From Clostridium sp. CAG:253 (GTDB lineage Bacteria; Bacillota; Clostridia; Lachnospirales; Lachnospiraceae): 15,045 bases of DNA. Below the pieces are notes generated by a model. The model worked only from the letters and a program-made list of their open reading frames with translations. It had not been told where the DNA came from and did not search any database. The stretch is taken from positions 118,982-134,026 of the forward strand of contig FR887325.1 in NCBI GenBank assembly GCA_000436755.1, written 5' to 3'. The position numbers and the translations under genes were made by a program. Shown one piece after another: positions 13,371-15,045 of this stretch (position 1 is the first letter of the stretch; each line of letters begins with the position of its first letter).

Positions 13371-15045
13371 CTAAATTTGACTATTTATTTTTAAAACTAA
13401 ATTTTTAAATGCAGTGGTTTTATGTGTATTTGTTAATGATTCTGAGCAGGTTGCTAGATAGTTTAATGCATCAGTTATAAATGAATTTTTACAATGTGTA
13501 GCAAGTGCCAAACAAAGATTTCTGAATCGTCTATTTGCCTTTGGCATATTTAAGTCCATTAATAAAGTTGAATCATCCATCATGTTAAGTAAATAAACAA
13601 GAGCTTTGTTATCGAAATTTTTAATAAACTCTTTATAGTATGGTAAAGCACCCTCATCTACGCCCTCGCGGTATCCTAAACCATTTCCACAATAACACAC
13701 AACAATTGTTTTTACCCAATCGGATAAAACAGAAAGTGGAACATTCCCTGAAACTGGAAGTAATTGTTTGAGCTGACGTGCCCATGGAGCTTCGTTATAG
13801 AAATTATTTACGCTGTTATGTGTTGACATTAGATTAGCTAATGCATCTCTTATTTCGTAGGATATACTATCCTCGTCTTTATATGAAAGACCATCTACTA
13901 TAGTAAGAAAGTTGTTTGCCTTTTCTTTTCTTTGAATATCACCATTTTTTCTGAAATATCCATATTTTTCACCAATAGAATGTTTCTTTGCTTCAGTACT
14001 TGCATTCCAAGCATACTTAGCAATCCCCTCTATATTTTGAGTTATATTTGAGGCGATATTGGGGTCTGTGTACATACCAAAAATTGATGAAAGAAAGTCC
14101 TCTGTCATAATAGTAGGAAGTTCATTTATATTGTTTCCTATATATGAAAAATCCTCTTCTGGAATGTTGTTGGTACGGAGATTATATAGCAGTTGTTTTA
14201 ATTTAATGGCATCACCGTTTGGTGTTGCATTTATTGCATATTTAATGCAGTTATTTAACCAGCTTAGCAAGTCAAAAGCACTAATTTCGTTTTCTGTATG
14301 ATGTGCAGCACTCGAATGGTTTCTCATATAGTTTATAAATTTGAACACTTCAAAGACATGATCGGTTATCAATCCCATACGGTTACATGTATTAAGTAAA
14401 TCATAGTCGGCAATGAGGGAAAGATCTTCTTCTGTTTTAAGATTATGATATCTATTATTAATTTCTGAAGTCACCTTAAGAAAATAATCTAAATCATAAC
14501 TTGCAATCATTTTTCTTAGGCTTTTAATGGTTTCATTCCATAAATATGTAACAGCACCATCGAAAAGCCCTGCAGCAACAGATGAAAGAAAACGAGTAAG
14601 ATATATGGCAAATTGCCTATTTTCGGTAGATATTTTGTTTATTTCACTTTCAATCGAGTTGATAACAATTTGTCTTTCTTCAATAGGGGCTAATATTCCT
14701 TCAGTTGGTAATCCCAAGCTTGTAAGATAATTTGTAAAAGGTTCACTAAAGTCACTAATAGTTGTTTCAAGTTCGCCTTTTATAGTCATTAAATCATTCA
14801 TTTTTTTCCATCCTTTCTTTGGTTGATACTTCCCACAGTCATCATAACTGGCTCCAGGTGGTATATCTGCTTTGCCTCGTTTGTTTGTACGAATGAGAGT
14901 AAAAAAGTTGATTGCGTTTCTATTATCCTCATCTAACCAGAAAAATGTATGCATGATATCTTCGGCACTGTCGAGAAGCGGGCTTACGAAGAATAAAAGG
15001 TTAATGTCCATTGCCTTTGCCATATCAAAGTTAGCAACCCCCATT
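13371..15045 (-). CDS. Large unrecognised protein with HEPN-like RNHSSAAH motif, open at window edge
   Basis: The frame is open from the right edge to TAG at 13371, at least 557 residues; the ATG at 15044 is probably internal. No family was recognised with confidence. Most of it looks alpha-helical and soluble. Residues 238-270 (numbered from 15044), NYMRNHSSAAHHTENEISAFDLLSWLNNCIKYAI, contain R241 and H248 in an R-N-x5-H arrangement resembling HEPN ribonucleases of defence and toxin systems; the HEPN assignment is inference. The first 81 residues (LLFFVSPLLDSAEDI...PPGASYDDCGKYQPKKGWKK) differ in character and end like a natural C-terminus. M82 (14801) has its own ribosome site, so the functional protein may be the 476 residues from there, with residues 1-81 the end of a separate upstream gene. 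It lies beside a dead IS and a nuclease remnant, an accessory setting. Confidence 0.75.
   Translation of the reverse strand, partial: MGVANFDMAKAMDINLLFFVSPLLDSAEDIMHTFFWLDEDNRNAINFFTLIRTNKRGKADIPPGASYDDCGKYQPKKGWKKMNDLMTIKGELETTISDFSEPFTNYLTSLGLPTEGILAPIEERQIVINSIESEINKISTENRQFAIYLTRFLSSVAAGLFDGAVTYLWNETIKSLRKMIASYDLDYFLKVTSEINNRYHNLKTEEDLSLIADYDLLNTCNRMGLITDHVFEVFKFINYMRNHSSAAHHTENEISAFDLLSWLNNCIKYAINATPNGDAIKLKQLLYNLRTNNIPEEDFSYIGNNINELPTIMTEDFLSSIFGMYTDPNIASNITQNIEGIAKYAWNASTEAKKHSIGEKYGYFRKNGDIQRKEKANNFLTIVDGLSYKDEDSISYEIRDALANLMSTHNSVNNFYNEAPWARQLKQLLPVSGNVPLSVLSDWVKTIVVCYCGNGLGYREGVDEGALPYYKEFIKNFDNKALVYLLNMMDDSTLLMDLNMPKANRRFRNLCLALATHCKNSFITDALNYLATCSESLTNTHKTTAFKNLVLKINSQI
14799..14816 (-). 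promoter_or_regulatory. Internal ribosome binding site and start at a gene junction
   Basis: AAAGGA (14811-14816) lies nine bases before ATG 14799-14801 (MNDLMTIKGELE). The bases between end in a run of A that reaches into the ATG; seven A in total (14801-14807). With six A the upstream frame would read TGG AAA AAA TGA and stop, giving an ATGA overlap, the usual form of coupled neighbouring genes. This supports 14801 as a true start. Confidence 0.6.

Noticed and set aside
13355..13371. Short direct repeat TGATACC as a possible target-site duplication or attachment site
   Set aside because: The two copies are only three bases apart and both lie outside the IS, so they cannot flank an insertion.

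Overview
The window looks like a chromosomal segment from a low-GC Gram-positive anaerobe, most likely a clostridium of the Lachnospiraceae. That rests on AT-rich codon use, strong AGGAGG-type ribosome binding sites, consensus TTGACA/TATAAT promoters, and protein types and gene order typical of that group. The family assignment is inference from recognition, not from a search.

Left part (1-4813) is a tRNA/rRNA modification cluster on the minus strand. Read in the direction of transcription it runs rsmE (16S rRNA m3U methyltransferase), an IscS/NifS-type cysteine desulfurase, thiI (tRNA 4-thiouridine synthase), then mtaB (tRNA t6A methylthiotransferase), which runs off the left edge. The desulfurase should supply the persulfide sulfur that ThiI uses. 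A small plus-strand gene for an HPr-like protein without the catalytic histidine sits between thiI and mtaB, with its own promoter and terminator.

Middle part (5002-11741): a cysteine-free, FliD-C-like protein of unknown role; a YgiQ-type radical SAM protein with a long basic tail; and, divergent from it, a Cof-type HAD phosphatase. After two striking hairpins comes a minus-strand group: galM (aldose 1-epimerase), then an orphan receiver-HPt signalling protein, then a small membrane protein one base after it. The galM promoter carries a perfect 16-bp tandem repeat, a candidate operator.

Right part (11839-15045) is accessory and decayed. It holds a remnant of a YhgA/Rpn-type PD-(D/E)XK nuclease with two single-A frameshifts and a large internal deletion. 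Against it lies a truncated, frameshifted IS3-family transposase gene. Last is a large minus-strand protein with an RNHSSAAH motif reminiscent of HEPN ribonucleases, reaching the right edge. Its reading frame appears to fuse two genes across a run of seven A, exactly at a well-formed internal ribosome binding site and start. This edge is the most likely place for an unfamiliar (perhaps defence-related) system, but only one and a bit of its genes are visible.

No tRNA, rRNA or CRISPR array was seen. No gene-free stretch exceeds 300 bases; the largest gaps (889-1133, 8970-9156, 5749-5937, 7996-8168, 13200-13370) hold the promoters, hairpins and IS remnants listed below.
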